Positions 8,508 to 17,341 of a DNA stretch of 64,000 bases are shown here, in pieces. The first letter of the stretch is position 1. Every line of letters begins with the position of its first letter. The notes beneath the pieces were generated by a model. It was given only the letters and a program-made list of their open reading frames with translations, was not told where the DNA came from and did not search any database. Origin of the DNA: Clostridiales bacterium (lineage in GTDB: Bacteria; Bacillota; Clostridia; Saccharofermentanales; Saccharofermentanaceae); the NCBI GenBank assembly GCA_017617525.1, contig JAFZWA010000050.1, positions 1-64,000 on the forward strand. The letters are read 5' to 3'. A program made the translations under genes and the position numbers.

Positions 8508-9751
8508 AGATTCGTTACCTGGCGATCCTATATATCATTGTGCTCGTCGTGACGGGCGCGTTTCTTTATCGCAGGATCGAGGACCGCGAAGTCTACGATA
8601 TCGATATGCTTGCCTTAAATACCGAGGCGTATGAGATCTCGCAGGAGCTTTCCGCGGGAACGGCTCCGGAGGCTTTGGAAGACAAATACGATTGTAAGAT
8701 CGTACTTTGCTCGGAAGCCCAGTACGAGTCCGAAAACAATCAGTTCATCAAAGAGGGCTATTCGGTCTTCGACTATGTAAAGGACGGCACGATTTCCGGA
8801 AAGATCGCGTTTGCCGCGAGAAACGAAGAATATATCAGCAGAGAAAATAATGAGAAGAGGATCCTTCTGACGATCCTTTCCGCGGTATTGCTTCTGGGTC
8901 TCGGCATCCTCTTTGTCGTGTGGTATTTCTTCGTGCGTCCGTTTAATGACCTCAAGGTCTTTGCCGAGCACGTTTCGAAAGGCAATCTCGACCTGCCTCT
9001 GAAGATGCGGAAACATAACTACTTCGGTGCGTTTACCGAGTCGTTCGACCGAATGCGCGAGGAGCTGAAGAAGGCATCCGAGCGCGAGATCGAGGCGAGC
9101 CGCAGTAAAAAGGAACTCGTCGCGGAGCTTTCGCACGACATCAAGACGCCGGTCGCAACGATCCAGGCAACGTGCGAGGTCATGGAAGTCAAGTATAAGG
9201 ACAAGGATCCGGATATCCTCGAAAAGGTCGAGGTCATTAAGGCGAAGGCGTCTTCGGTCGACCACCTGATCGACAACATGTTCAAGGCGACGCTCGACGA
9301 GCTCGAGGAACTCAAAGTCGAGCAGACGGAAGAGTCTTCGAAGATCCTTTCCGACATTATCTCCGAGCTTCGTTTCTACGGCACGGTCGAGCAGAAGACC
9401 GAGGTGCCCGAGTGCCTGATCTACGCGGATCGCCTGCGTCTCGAGCAGGTCATCGACAATATCGCCGGTAACTCTTTTAAGTACGCGGGCACGCCTCTCG
9501 AGATCGAGTTTCATTCCGACATGGACAATCTCCACGTGATCTTTATGGATAGAGGTCCGGGCGTTCCGGAGGAAGAGATCCCGCTTCTGACTTCAAAGTT
9601 CTATCGCGGAAGCCTCGCGTCCGGAAAGGACGGCTCGGGCTTAGGTCTTTATCTCGCGGCTATCTTTATGGAAAGAATGGGTGGCGGACTTGAAGTCCGT
9701 AACCGTGAAGGCGGCGGATTTGTTGTCGAGATCGTACTGAAGAAAGTTTAA
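8504..9751 (+). CDS. Sensor histidine kinase
   Basis: A 415-residue membrane kinase. Transmembrane segments lie near residues 5-22 and 123-145, enclosing an extracytoplasmic sensor region of about 100 residues. HAMP and coiled regions follow, then the phosphoacceptor box ELSHDIKTPVATI near residue 209. The ATPase domain has its N box (NIAGNSFKYA), DRGPGVP and GSGLGLYLA motifs. It pairs with the response regulator whose stop codon it overlaps. The signal is unknown. Proximity to an export-type ABC system suggests envelope stress or peptides, which is inference. Confidence 0.93.
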   Translation: MKIRYLAILYIIVLVVTGAFLYRRIEDREVYDIDMLALNTEAYEISQELSAGTAPEALEDKYDCKIVLCSEAQYESENNQFIKEGYSVFDYVKDGTISGKIAFAARNEEYISRENNEKRILLTILSAVLLLGLGILFVVWYFFVRPFNDLKVFAEHVSKGNLDLPLKMRKHNYFGAFTESFDRMREELKKASEREIEASRSKKELVAELSHDIKTPVATIQATCEVMEVKYKDKDPDILEKVEVIKAKASSVDHLIDNMFKATLDELEELKVEQTEESSKILSDIISELRFYGTVEQKTEVPECLIYADRLRLEQVIDNIAGNSFKYAGTPLEIEFHSDMDNLHVIFMDRGPGVPEEEIPLLTSKFYRGSLASGKDGSGLGLYLAAIFMERMGGGLEVRNREGGGFVVEIVLKKV

Positions 9752-9787
9752 GGGCAGCGCGGCGCGCGGTGCGCGGTGCTTTTCGAG

Positions 9788-9810
9788 CGGTCGGAATCGG
9801 CCGTTTTTTT
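9788..9810 (+). terminator. Terminator after the OmpR-type operon
   Basis: CGGTC (9788-9792) pairs with GGCCG (9799-9803) around a 6-nt loop and is followed by seven T. The octamer GTGCTTTT (9776-9783) lies directly upstream. Confidence 0.7.
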
Positions 9811-9863
9811 CATGAATATGACTTTAGTCATACCCCAAATCGTGCCTTTTTTCACTTATCCCG

Positions 9864-9892
9864 TTGACTGGAAATTGCTATGCTGTTATCAG
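9864..9892 (+). promoter_or_regulatory. Promoter of the ABC-2 transporter operon
   Basis: TTGACT (9864-9869), a 17-bp spacer and TATCAG (9887-9892) preceded by TG form a plausible sigma-A promoter about 85 bp before the start at 9978. A dyad ATGACT-TT-AGTCAT (9818-9831) lies upstream and could be an operator. Confidence 0.5.
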
Positions 9893-9977
9893 TGGAAGAC
9901 GGGATGCCGTAAAGTTCCTCCGAGTGGCACCCTCCTCCCGGCTTCCCGGCAAAAACACATCAAACGGAGTGAATCTT

Positions 9978-10730
9978 ATGGAAACGATTCTGGAACTTAC
10001 GGATCTGACGAAAAAGTATGGCAATAAGGTCGTTGTCGACAATCTCAACATCGAGATCGAAAAGGGCGAGATCTTCGGCCTTCTCGGACCGAACGGCGCC
10101 GGTAAATCCACCACCATGAACATGATCTGCAACATCGTCCGCCCGACACTCGGCTCGGTCGAATTCATGGGCAAGGATTTCCGAAAGAACAGAAAAGAAT
10201 TGAGCCGCCACCTCGGCTACATCCCGCAGGACCTCGCGATCCACGGACGACTGAAGGCCTGGGAGAATGTCGAGCTTTTTACTTCGCTTTACGGCATTAA
10301 GGGAAAAGAACTGAAAGAGAGGATCGACGAGTCTCTCGAGTACGTCGGACTGATCGATCGAAGAAACGACTACGCGAAAAACTTCAGCGGCGGCATGAAG
10401 CGTCGACTGAACATTGCCTGCGCGATCGGCCATCACCCGGATCTTCTGATCTTCGACGAGCCGACGGTCGGCATCGATCCGCAGTCGAGAAACTTCATCT
10501 TGAACCGCATCAAGGAAACGAATAAGAACGGCGCGACGGTCATCTACACGTCGCACTACATGGAAGAAGTCGAAGCGATCTGCACGAGGATCGCGATCAT
10601 GGACAACGGCAAGATCATCGCGATCGGAACCTCCGAAGAGCTGAAAAAACTCGTTGTCGACGACACGTCGAGCATCACGCTCGAAGAAGTCTTCCTGACA
10701 CTTACGGGAAAGAAACTGAGGGACATTTGA
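9978..10730 (+). CDS. ABC transporter ATP-binding protein (ABC-2 type)
   Basis: A 250-residue ATPase with Walker A LLGPNGAGKST near residue 36, signature NFSGGMKRRLNIA, Walker B LLIFDEPTVGIDP and a switch histidine in YTSHYMEE. The family drives ABC-2 exporters for drugs, peptides or polysaccharides. The ATG at 9978 is preceded by ACGGAG. A TTG further upstream at 9864 falls in the promoter and is rejected. Its stop overlaps the next permease start by one base, so the three transporter genes are translationally coupled. Confidence 0.95.
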   Translation: METILELTDLTKKYGNKVVVDNLNIEIEKGEIFGLLGPNGAGKSTTMNMICNIVRPTLGSVEFMGKDFRKNRKELSRHLGYIPQDLAIHGRLKAWENVELFTSLYGIKGKELKERIDESLEYVGLIDRRNDYAKNFSGGMKRRLNIACAIGHHPDLLIFDEPTVGIDPQSRNFILNRIKETNKNGATVIYTSHYMEEVEAICTRIAIMDNGKIIAIGTSEELKKLVVDDTSSITLEEVFLTLTGKKLRDI

Positions 10731-11914
10731 TGATTAGGTATTTGATCAAAAACAATGCCAAGCTCATGGGCAGGAGCTGGGTCAATGTTCTTCTTTTTGC
10801 ATTCTGCCCGGTGATCGTCTCCGCGGTCCTGATCAGTGCTTTTTCCAGCCTGATGGAAGGCTATAAAGAGCACGGCGAGATGCGATGCGGGTATTCGATC
10901 GAAGCGGGATCTCCGTGGGAGATGGCCGAAGAAGCGCTGAAAGCTTCCGGCGCGAACGCGGACATCACCTTCACCGAGTATGAGGGCGATGAACCCGAGG
11001 AGCTCATTTCCAATAACGACCTTTCGGGTTTCGTGAAGTTCGATGGTAAGAAGTACACGATCTATCGCGTTTCCGACCAGCCGACGCAGGGTGCGGCGCT
11101 TGAGTACTTTATGTCGATCTTCTGCGACGAAGCCATGAATGCTTCCGCGGCAAAAGCACCGGTCGACGGCGCCCCTGATGCCGCAGCTGCCGGCGACCCC
11201 GCAGCAGCCCCAGTCGACGCGGCCCCGGTCGACGCGGCAACCGCCACCCCCGCGAAAGATTACTCCTACGAAGACGTCAAACTCACCATCGAGCATCCGT
11301 CATTTCTGAAGCCCGTGGACTCCACCGGCTACTATGGGATCGTGTTCGTCCTTTACTACTCATGGTGCGCGATCATCTGCGCGTCGGGACTTCTGACGAG
11401 CGAGAAGAAGTACGGCATCCGGAGAAGATATGTCGTGTCTGCGCTTTCCGACACGCAGCTCTACTTAGGCAAATTCCTGCCGCTCGCGGTCGTCGTCTTT
11501 TTCGGCACGATCGGTGCCGCGATCATCAACTCGATCTGCTTCGGCACGAGCTGGGGAAACCTCCTTTACGCGGCATTTCTGTTCCTCATCATGACGGCGG
11601 CATCTTCCGCGCTGGGACTGATGTTTCAGAGCATCACGGACAACATGATCATCACGGTCATCCTGACCTTCTCGCTGGTCTGGATCGCGGGATTTTTCGG
11701 TGGCAGCTTTGAGACGTACATGTTCTCGAGCCAGCCGGAATACCTGAAAGTCCTTTCGCCGATCTATCACTGCAATCGCGCGATGGTCGAACAGGCATCG
11801 TCCGGCAGGACCGATTATTTTCCCAGCGCGATCCTTTACTGCGCAGGAATCGTCGTCGTATGCTCGTTGATCTCAGTTGCGGCAAATTCGATCAGAAGGA
11901 GGGGAAGAGCATGA
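10730..11914 (+). CDS. ABC-2 type transporter permease 1
   Basis: A 394-residue permease with one N-terminal transmembrane segment (about 17-37), a long extracytoplasmic region, then five or six hydrophobic segments from about residue 200 on. The extracytoplasmic part holds a low-complexity insert rich in Ala, Pro and Asp (about residues 140-180) encoded by repeated CC-GTCGACGCGGC-type units, absent from the paralogous downstream permease. The start at 10730 shares its A with the upstream TGA stop. It probably forms a heterodimer with the next gene product. Substrate unknown. Confidence 0.9.
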   Translation: MIRYLIKNNAKLMGRSWVNVLLFAFCPVIVSAVLISAFSSLMEGYKEHGEMRCGYSIEAGSPWEMAEEALKASGANADITFTEYEGDEPEELISNNDLSGFVKFDGKKYTIYRVSDQPTQGAALEYFMSIFCDEAMNASAAKAPVDGAPDAAAAGDPAAAPVDAAPVDAATATPAKDYSYEDVKLTIEHPSFLKPVDSTGYYGIVFVLYYSWCAIICASGLLTSEKKYGIRRRYVVSALSDTQLYLGKFLPLAVVVFFGTIGAAIINSICFGTSWGNLLYAAFLFLIMTAASSALGLMFQSITDNMIITVILTFSLVWIAGFFGGSFETYMFSSQPEYLKVLSPIYHCNRAMVEQASSGRTDYFPSAILYCAGIVVVCSLISVAANSIRRRGRA

Positions 11915-13161
11915 AAACACTTATCAAATCGAGTCTTAAACTACTTATGAGAAACAAGAGCTTCTGGTTCTTCCTGGTGATCGTTCCGCTCCTTTCCACA
12001 TTCGTTTTGAATATTCACCAGATGAATTCGATCTCGCTGTCGAAGCAGGCGGAAAATCAAATCGCCGAGCTCGATGACGTAGACGAAAAGGTTGCGTACT
12101 ATGCCAGCCAGGGCGCGTTCGTCGTCAAGGTCTATGACGCTTGCGGAAGCGAGCTTTCCGAGTACATGCTGAACAAAGTCGCGGGCAACGGTGCTTTTTC
12201 CGTCGTACGCGCCAAGGCACCGGACATGGATAAGGCCGCCGCCGACGCGAAGATCAAGCGCGACGGTGAATTCGACCGAATGGGCGCCGCGCTCTTCATC
12301 GACAAGAACTTCGATCAGCTCATGGCCGAGGGAAAAGAGACGGAGGCACTCACTTGCTACGTGCTTTCCGACGACGGGCGTTTCGAGATGCTCGACTATT
12401 CCTTGCGAAAAGAACTCGCCGGCATCAAACAGGCGATCGACGAAGCCGGCATCGCCAACGCGGCAAATGCGCTGAACGCAAGACTTGCGGCAGCGCCTGA
12501 AAAAGAAGTCGTCAAGATCTCGAGCGGCTCCACGAGAACGCTCACGACGGAGCAGGAAAACCGAAAGACCGCGATCGGATACGCGATCGCCTTCATGACA
12601 CTGGGCTATGTATTCACCGGGATCTTCATCGCCCACACGGTCATTAAGGACGAGCACGACAAGGTCCTCACGAGACTTCGCCTGACGGGCATGTCCTCAT
12701 TTAAATACTTCGCTTCGAAGTTCGTCGTCAGCGCGCTCGCGACTTTCCTGATGACCGTCGTTCTCGGCATCACCTCGTTCGCGATCGACACCGAAAAGTT
12801 CGGTATCGGAAGAGCGAAGTTTCTGCTGATGATGTTCCTCCTGGGATTGATCTTCAGCTCTATCAGCCTTGTGATCGGAGTCATCCTCGGAGATGTCATG
12901 AATGCCAACATCGCGGCGTTCGCACTCTTCTCGCTGTCTTCGCTTCTGGCGGGAACATTCTTCCCGATGGACGCGACATCGAGCCTCATCAAGGCACTGT
13001 CCTCGATGATGCCGCAGAAGTGGTTTCTGGACGCGACGGAGATGCTCTTCGTCGGCGACAGCAAAGCGTACTTTGTGCTATTATGTGTTACGTTAGCATA
13101 CCTCGTTCTGGCGCTGAGCCTGGGCGGTGTGGGGATCAAAGTCCGAAACGGCGAGGAGTAA
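11911..13161 (+). CDS. ABC-2 type transporter permease 2
   Basis: A 416-residue permease with the same layout as its neighbour: an N-terminal segment near residues 18-36, an extracytoplasmic region of about 180 residues, and six hydrophobic segments at the C-terminal half. The ATG at 11911 overlaps the previous stop (ATGA) and has AAGGAGGGG upstream. With the ATPase at 9978 it completes a two-permease ABC-2 exporter. A hairpin (AAGCGGC/GCCGCTT, about 13199-13218) separates it from the kinase gene but has no T-run, so read-through is likely. Confidence 0.9.
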   Translation: MKTLIKSSLKLLMRNKSFWFFLVIVPLLSTFVLNIHQMNSISLSKQAENQIAELDDVDEKVAYYASQGAFVVKVYDACGSELSEYMLNKVAGNGAFSVVRAKAPDMDKAAADAKIKRDGEFDRMGAALFIDKNFDQLMAEGKETEALTCYVLSDDGRFEMLDYSLRKELAGIKQAIDEAGIANAANALNARLAAAPEKEVVKISSGSTRTLTTEQENRKTAIGYAIAFMTLGYVFTGIFIAHTVIKDEHDKVLTRLRLTGMSSFKYFASKFVVSALATFLMTVVLGITSFAIDTEKFGIGRAKFLLMMFLLGLIFSSISLVIGVILGDVMNANIAAFALFSLSSLLAGTFFPMDATSSLIKALSSMMPQKWFLDATEMLFVGDSKAYFVLLCVTLAYLVLALSLGGVGIKVRNGEE

Positions 13162-13233
13162 TAGAAAGCGGCGTGACGCTGCTTATGGAAGCAATAGAAA
13201 AGCGGCGTTGAGGCCGCTTAGAGGAGAAGAATC

Positions 13234-14361
13234 TTGGAGCGCCTGAAGAACAATTATTTTGTGCTGGTACGGCTCTTCTTAATGGTGACCTTCAGCATAT
13301 ACGGAATAACCGAAGGAACGCGCGAGTCGGGAGTGTCCGCCTGGGTACTCCTGCTCGCTTCGCTGTATATCGCCGTCATGGCTTTCGGCGAGCTTGTGCC
13401 CGAAAAGTACCGGTTTGTCTGCGTGCTTCTCGGCATCGTCGTGTTTGCCGTTATGATGCTGCTTGGCGAAAAGAGCTTCATCCTTCTGGGCTTCTTCTCG
13501 GCATACGAGCTGCTGGCGCTTTTCAAGAATCTGAATCCGAAACTGTATTTTGTCCCGATCGCCGGGATCTTTATCCCGAGCCCGATCCCGCTCCTTACGA
13601 TGCTCATCGCGACGTCCATGATGACCGTCTGCTGCATCCAGCACAACTTCGTCATCCGCTCGTACCGAAAGCAGATGATGGAGGACACGATCACGGAGCA
13701 GAACCTAAAGCGCGACATCAAGGAGAAGGAGTTCGCCGCGAAGATGGAGCAGCGAAAGAGCATGCTCATGGCGGAAAACCAGATCCTCGAAGAAAGAGCG
13801 TCGCTTTCGCAGACGCTTCACGATAAGCTCGGTCACAACATCAACGGCTCGGTCTACCAGCTCGAGGCCGCGAAGGTCCTGCTCGAAAAGGACCCGAAGA
13901 AGTCCGAGACGATCATCCAGGCGGTCATCGACCAGCTCCGATCGGGAATGGACGAGATTCGCGTGATCCTCCGCAAGGAGCGTCCCGCGAAAAAAGAACT
14001 GGCCATGCTGCAGCTCTATAAGCTCTGCGAGGACTGCAACAACAAGGGCGTTAAGACGGAGCTTGTGACCGAGGGCGACACGGCCCTGATCCCCGATCCG
14101 ATCTGGGAAGTGATCCTGGACAATGCTTTTGAAGCGGTATCCAATTCCATGAAATACAGTAAATGCAGCAGTATCGATATCACGATCTGTGTCATGAAGC
14201 AGCGCGTGCGCGTTTCGATCGCCGATAACGGCATCGGCTGTACACAGATCGAGGACGGCATGGGCATTTCCGGTATGCGCCAGCGTGTGCGTGTCGCATC
14301 CGGAACGATCGACTTTCAGACCGATCCCGGTTTTACTGTGACGATGCTTTTGCCGATCTGA
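13234..14361 (+). CDS. Sensor histidine kinase, NarL-system type (HisKA_3)
   Basis: A 375-residue kinase with about five or six hydrophobic segments in the first 140 residues and almost no extracytoplasmic domain. A coiled linker follows, then the HisKA_3 phosphoacceptor site LSQTLHDKLGHNI near residue 197. A short ATPase domain has DNAFEAVSNSMKYS and GMGISGMRQRV. This intramembrane-sensing layout resembles the LiaS/DesK group. The start is a TTG at 13234 with AGAGGAG upstream; no ATG fits. It pairs with the regulator at 14475 and probably controls the ABC-2 exporter upstream (inference from position). Confidence 0.9.
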   Translation: MERLKNNYFVLVRLFLMVTFSIYGITEGTRESGVSAWVLLLASLYIAVMAFGELVPEKYRFVCVLLGIVVFAVMMLLGEKSFILLGFFSAYELLALFKNLNPKLYFVPIAGIFIPSPIPLLTMLIATSMMTVCCIQHNFVIRSYRKQMMEDTITEQNLKRDIKEKEFAAKMEQRKSMLMAENQILEERASLSQTLHDKLGHNINGSVYQLEAAKVLLEKDPKKSETIIQAVIDQLRSGMDEIRVILRKERPAKKELAMLQLYKLCEDCNNKGVKTELVTEGDTALIPDPIWEVILDNAFEAVSNSMKYSKCSSIDITICVMKQRVRVSIADNGIGCTQIEDGMGISGMRQRVRVASGTIDFQTDPGFTVTMLLPI

Positions 14362-14474
14362 TGAGATGCGCGTCCGCCCCTGCCGGCGATCCCGGCCACG
14401 GCCGCGCCGCGTCATTGAAACTGAAGAACCGCCGCGCGCCGCCGGCGCCCGCGCAAACGATAGGAGGAACGAAA

Positions 14475-15110
14475 ATGGAAAAGATTAAAGTCATCATCGC
14501 AGACGACAGTGATTTTGTCAGAGACGGCATGAAGATCATCCTCGACGTCGACGACGAATTCGAGGTCTTAGGCTGCGCGAGCAACGGCCGCGAAGCGATC
14601 GAGATCGCCGAGAAGAATAAGCCCGACGTGTTCCTCATGGACATCCAGATGCCCGTCATGGATGGCATTGACGCGACCGCCGAGATCGTTGAGAAAGACC
14701 TCGGAAAAGTTTTGATCCTGACGACTTTCGATGACGATGATCTCGTTCGAAAAGCACTTGGCAACGGCGCCAAGGGGTACCTCATCAAGAACCATACTCC
14801 GGATCATCTGAAGCAGATGATCAAGTCTGTCTATAACGGCACGAGCGTCATGGAAGAAAACCTCCTCGAATCAATCAGCAAGTCGGCGAATACTTCGCCG
14901 GCAGGGAAGGGCTTTGACGAAAGCGGCTACACCGAGCGCGAACTCGAGATCGTGCGAGCCGTCGCCGACGGTCTTTCCAATAAAGAGATCGCGAGCAAGC
15001 TCTACATCTCCGAAGGCACCGTGAAAAATTACATCACATCGATCCTCGCAAAAGAGGGCCTGTCACACAGAACCGCGCTTGCCGTGTATTACATCACGGG
15101 GAAGAAGTGA
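14475..15110 (+). CDS. Response regulator, NarL/FixJ family
   Basis: A 211-residue regulator. The receiver domain has the acidic pair IADDSD, the phosphoacceptor aspartate in VFLMDIQMP and the lysine in LIKNHTP. The C-terminal LuxR-type helix-turn-helix (about residues 150-210) has the typical TEREXEIV...GLSNKEIA...SEGTVKNYI pattern. The ATG at 14475 follows AGGAGG, about 110 bp after the kinase stop. An upstream in-frame extension is GC-rich Ala/Pro sequence with no ribosome site and is not used. It is the probable partner of the kinase at 13234. Confidence 0.93.
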   Translation: MEKIKVIIADDSDFVRDGMKIILDVDDEFEVLGCASNGREAIEIAEKNKPDVFLMDIQMPVMDGIDATAEIVEKDLGKVLILTTFDDDDLVRKALGNGAKGYLIKNHTPDHLKQMIKSVYNGTSVMEENLLESISKSANTSPAGKGFDESGYTERELEIVRAVADGLSNKEIASKLYISEGTVKNYITSILAKEGLSHRTALAVYYITGKK

Positions 15111-15151
15111 TCGAGCAGGGAAGGAGTGAACGTTAAGTTTCGGCCGGCAGC

Positions 15152-15880
15152 TCACCAGGTATAATCCCGCAAGAGAAAAACGGTCCCTGATTGTTCTTTG
15201 GATTCATACCTGAGCGTATCGATTTTACGCTTTTCATACATGCTCAGGTGGTAATAGCATTCGCATGTATTCTCTGCATTTTCAAAAGAGGTCTTATCCT
15301 TGCAACAGTAAATGTTGAATTCGCAGATCTCATCTCTGTCCTTGCAAATGTCGGTAATCTTTTTCGTCATGACTTCTGCTTCCGGAAATACGCCGCTTTT
15401 TCTGTATATGATGATGTCGACATACTTCATCTGCAAATAGTTTTGTACATATTCTTCTGCAGACAGATCTTTAACGGGCGAGGCTCTACGTAAGCTATTA
15501 TCTCTTACTTCACAATCATCGCATACAAATTTGTTGGTAAAATAATCGCGGAAATATTCTTCAGACTCTTTTTGGTATCGAATACTGTTGTAATTCGATG
15601 TGAGTTCATCACTCGGACCCCACACGAAGATTTCTTCATTCGGATATTTTTCTGATTTGACCCTTGCTTCATTTGCTGCCTGCCCACCTAGAATATCAAA
15701 GCCGGCCCCCTGGTATTCGAAATGGTCGTCAGGAAATGCTTCATTCATCTGCTCGACCCATTTCTTCTGTTCTTTTGCTTCTTGTTTGCTTATCATACAC
15801 CCGGTAAACAGAACGGCGCAGAACACCATGAGCAAGCCGAAGACAGCAACTTTCCTGATATAAAAACGATTAGGATTCAT
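15152..15880 (-). CDS. Putative lipoprotein of unknown function
   Basis: A 242-residue protein with an N-terminal lipoprotein signal (hydrophobic stretch then lipobox LFTGC, lipidated Cys28), so it should be anchored to the outer face of the membrane. The mature part is charged and rich in Asp, Glu and Tyr, with five further cysteines, several in the C-terminal half. No family is recognised. It stands alone, convergent with the NarL-type operon. Its lower GC and use of codons such as AAT, TAT and ATA, unlike its neighbours, suggest later acquisition. Confidence 0.8.
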   Translation of the reverse strand: MNPNRFYIRKVAVFGLLMVFCAVLFTGCMISKQEAKEQKKWVEQMNEAFPDDHFEYQGAGFDILGGQAANEARVKSEKYPNEEIFVWGPSDELTSNYNSIRYQKESEEYFRDYFTNKFVCDDCEVRDNSLRRASPVKDLSAEEYVQNYLQMKYVDIIIYRKSGVFPEAEVMTKKITDICKDRDEICEFNIYCCKDKTSFENAENTCECYYHLSMYEKRKIDTLRYESKEQSGTVFLLRDYTW

Positions 15881-15994
15881 CTTGTTTACCTCTTCTTACG
15901 ACACACACTTGAAAGATAAAACATTGCCTATTTGCTTTATACACAATCGGCGAAAAAGAAGCAAGTTGTTCATAGTGAATCTTTCTTCCTTGTC

Positions 15995-16003
15995 TGCTAT
16001 GAT
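15995..16003 (+). promoter_or_regulatory. Extended -10 promoter for the YczE-like gene
   Basis: TGCTATGAT is an extended -10 element 30 bp before the GTG start at 16033. No clear -35 is visible. Confidence 0.45.
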
Positions 16004-16032
16004 ATGGAAAGACTTACAGAGGTGCTTTTCAC

Positions 16033-16710
16033 GTGGCGGAAGAAAAGAAAAAAACGAATCGGAAAACGATCATCCTGGGATGGCTTCGGATCGTCCTGGG
16101 ACTTCTGGTCTTTTCGTTCGGTGTTCATCTGACGATCTACGCGAACATCGGGCTCGCGCCGTGGGACTGCCTCGGAATGGGCATCGCGAAACACACACCT
16201 CTTAACTACGGACTGTCCATGACCTGCATCGCGCTGACAGTGCTTCTCATCGACATCCTCATGAAAGAAAAAATCGGCTTCGGCACGATCATCGACGCCT
16301 GTCTTACCGGAAATTTCGTGCAGGCATTTAACTGCCTGAATCCGCTTTCAGAAAACGAGAATACATATCTCGGGATCGCGATCATGATATGTGGTTTTGT
16401 ATTCATGGCGCTGGGCATGTGGATCTACATGAAAGCCGAGCAGGGCTGCGGGCCGCGTGACGCGCTCCTTGTGGGCCTCGGGAAAAGACTTCCGAAGATC
16501 CCGATCGGTGTGGTGGAAGTCATGCTCTGGGCGGTCGTGCTTCTCGGCGGATATCTCCTCGGCGGCCCTGTCGGAATCGGCACCCTGATCAGTACATTCG
16601 GCGCGGGATTAGTCATGCAGTTCGTGTATAATATAATCAGGTTTGAACCGAGGAAACTGAAGCATCGGAGCGCCGCGGAAACGGCACGAGTGCTTTTCGG
16701 AAAGAAGTGA
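16033..16710 (+). CDS. YczE/YitT-like membrane protein
   Basis: A 225-residue integral membrane protein with five hydrophobic segments and the family pattern ANIGLAPWDCLGMGI near residue 38 and MKAEQGCGPRDALLVGL near residue 137. These match the YczE family, whose biochemical role is not established. The start is GTG at 16033; the purine-rich GAGGTG 8 nt upstream that should act as ribosome site overlaps one copy of the octamer (16022-16029). A second octamer lies at the 3-prime end (16690-16697). It is followed after 13 nt by the HD hydrolase gene, so the two probably form an operon. Confidence 0.85.
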   Translation: MAEEKKKTNRKTIILGWLRIVLGLLVFSFGVHLTIYANIGLAPWDCLGMGIAKHTPLNYGLSMTCIALTVLLIDILMKEKIGFGTIIDACLTGNFVQAFNCLNPLSENENTYLGIAIMICGFVFMALGMWIYMKAEQGCGPRDALLVGLGKRLPKIPIGVVEVMLWAVVLLGGYLLGGPVGIGTLISTFGAGLVMQFVYNIIRFEPRKLKHRSAAETARVLFGKK

Positions 16711-16723
16711 GGGAAGCGAAATA

Positions 16724-17338
16724 ATGGGTATTGAAGATTTTTTAAGTTCGGGTAATCCGAGGCTGGATCAGCAGCTGAAGTTTTCCGCGGAGATCGATAA
16801 GATGACGGAGGTCTATCGTCGCACGATGCTGATCTCCGGAGTCCGTAACGAAAACGACGCAGAGCATTCCTGGCACATCGCCGTTATGGCGCTTCTGCTC
16901 AAGGAGTATTGTGTCGAGGAACCGAACGTGGAACGCGCGATCAAGATGTGTGTCGTCCATGACCTCATTGAGATCTATGCGGGCGACACTTTTGCTTACG
17001 ATGTGGCAGGAAACGCCAGCAAGGCCGAGCGTGAAGAGGCCGCCGCCGATAAGCTTTACTCACAGCTCCCACCGGAACAGGGCGCCGAGCTTCGCGCACT
17101 CTGGGAAGAATTTGACGCGATGGAAACTACAGACGCTAAATATGCGGCTTGTCTTGACCGCACGCAGCCGCTTCTCCATAACACATTGACGGAAGGTCAC
17201 ACATGGCGCAACAACGGCGCGGTCAGATCGCAGGTCGAAGCCCGCGCGCAGATCATCAAGGAATTCATGCCGGAAGTGTACGCGTGGATCATGAAAAACC
17301 TCGACCGCGGTGTTGAGAAGGGATGGCTGAAAGAGTAA
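16724..17338 (+). CDS. HD domain phosphohydrolase (YfbR-like 5'-nucleotidase family)
   Basis: A 204-residue HD-superfamily hydrolase. Metal ligands are visible as H in DAEHSWHIA, HD in VVHDLIEIYAGD and a downstream Asp in CLDRTQP. YfbR-type enzymes remove phosphate from deoxyribonucleoside monophosphates; the precise substrate here is an assumption from family. The ATG at 16724 has a GAAGCGAA ribosome site. It ends 3 bp from the convergent nuclease-like gene. Confidence 0.85.
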   Translation: MGIEDFLSSGNPRLDQQLKFSAEIDKMTEVYRRTMLISGVRNENDAEHSWHIAVMALLLKEYCVEEPNVERAIKMCVVHDLIEIYAGDTFAYDVAGNASKAEREEAAADKLYSQLPPEQGAELRALWEEFDAMETTDAKYAACLDRTQPLLHNTLTEGHTWRNNGAVRSQVEARAQIIKEFMPEVYAWIMKNLDRGVEKGWLKE

Positions 17339-17341
17339 CTC

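Noticed and set aside
9776-10027. 83-residue frame upstream of the ABC-2 ATPase, and the 38-codon extension of the ATPase itself
   Set aside because: Both run through the terminator and promoter region; the ATG at 9978 has the ribosome site and begins the conserved domain.
14361-14474. N-terminal extension of the NarL-type regulator
   Set aside because: It is GC-rich Ala/Pro sequence without a ribosome site, while AGGAGG directly precedes the ATG at 14475.
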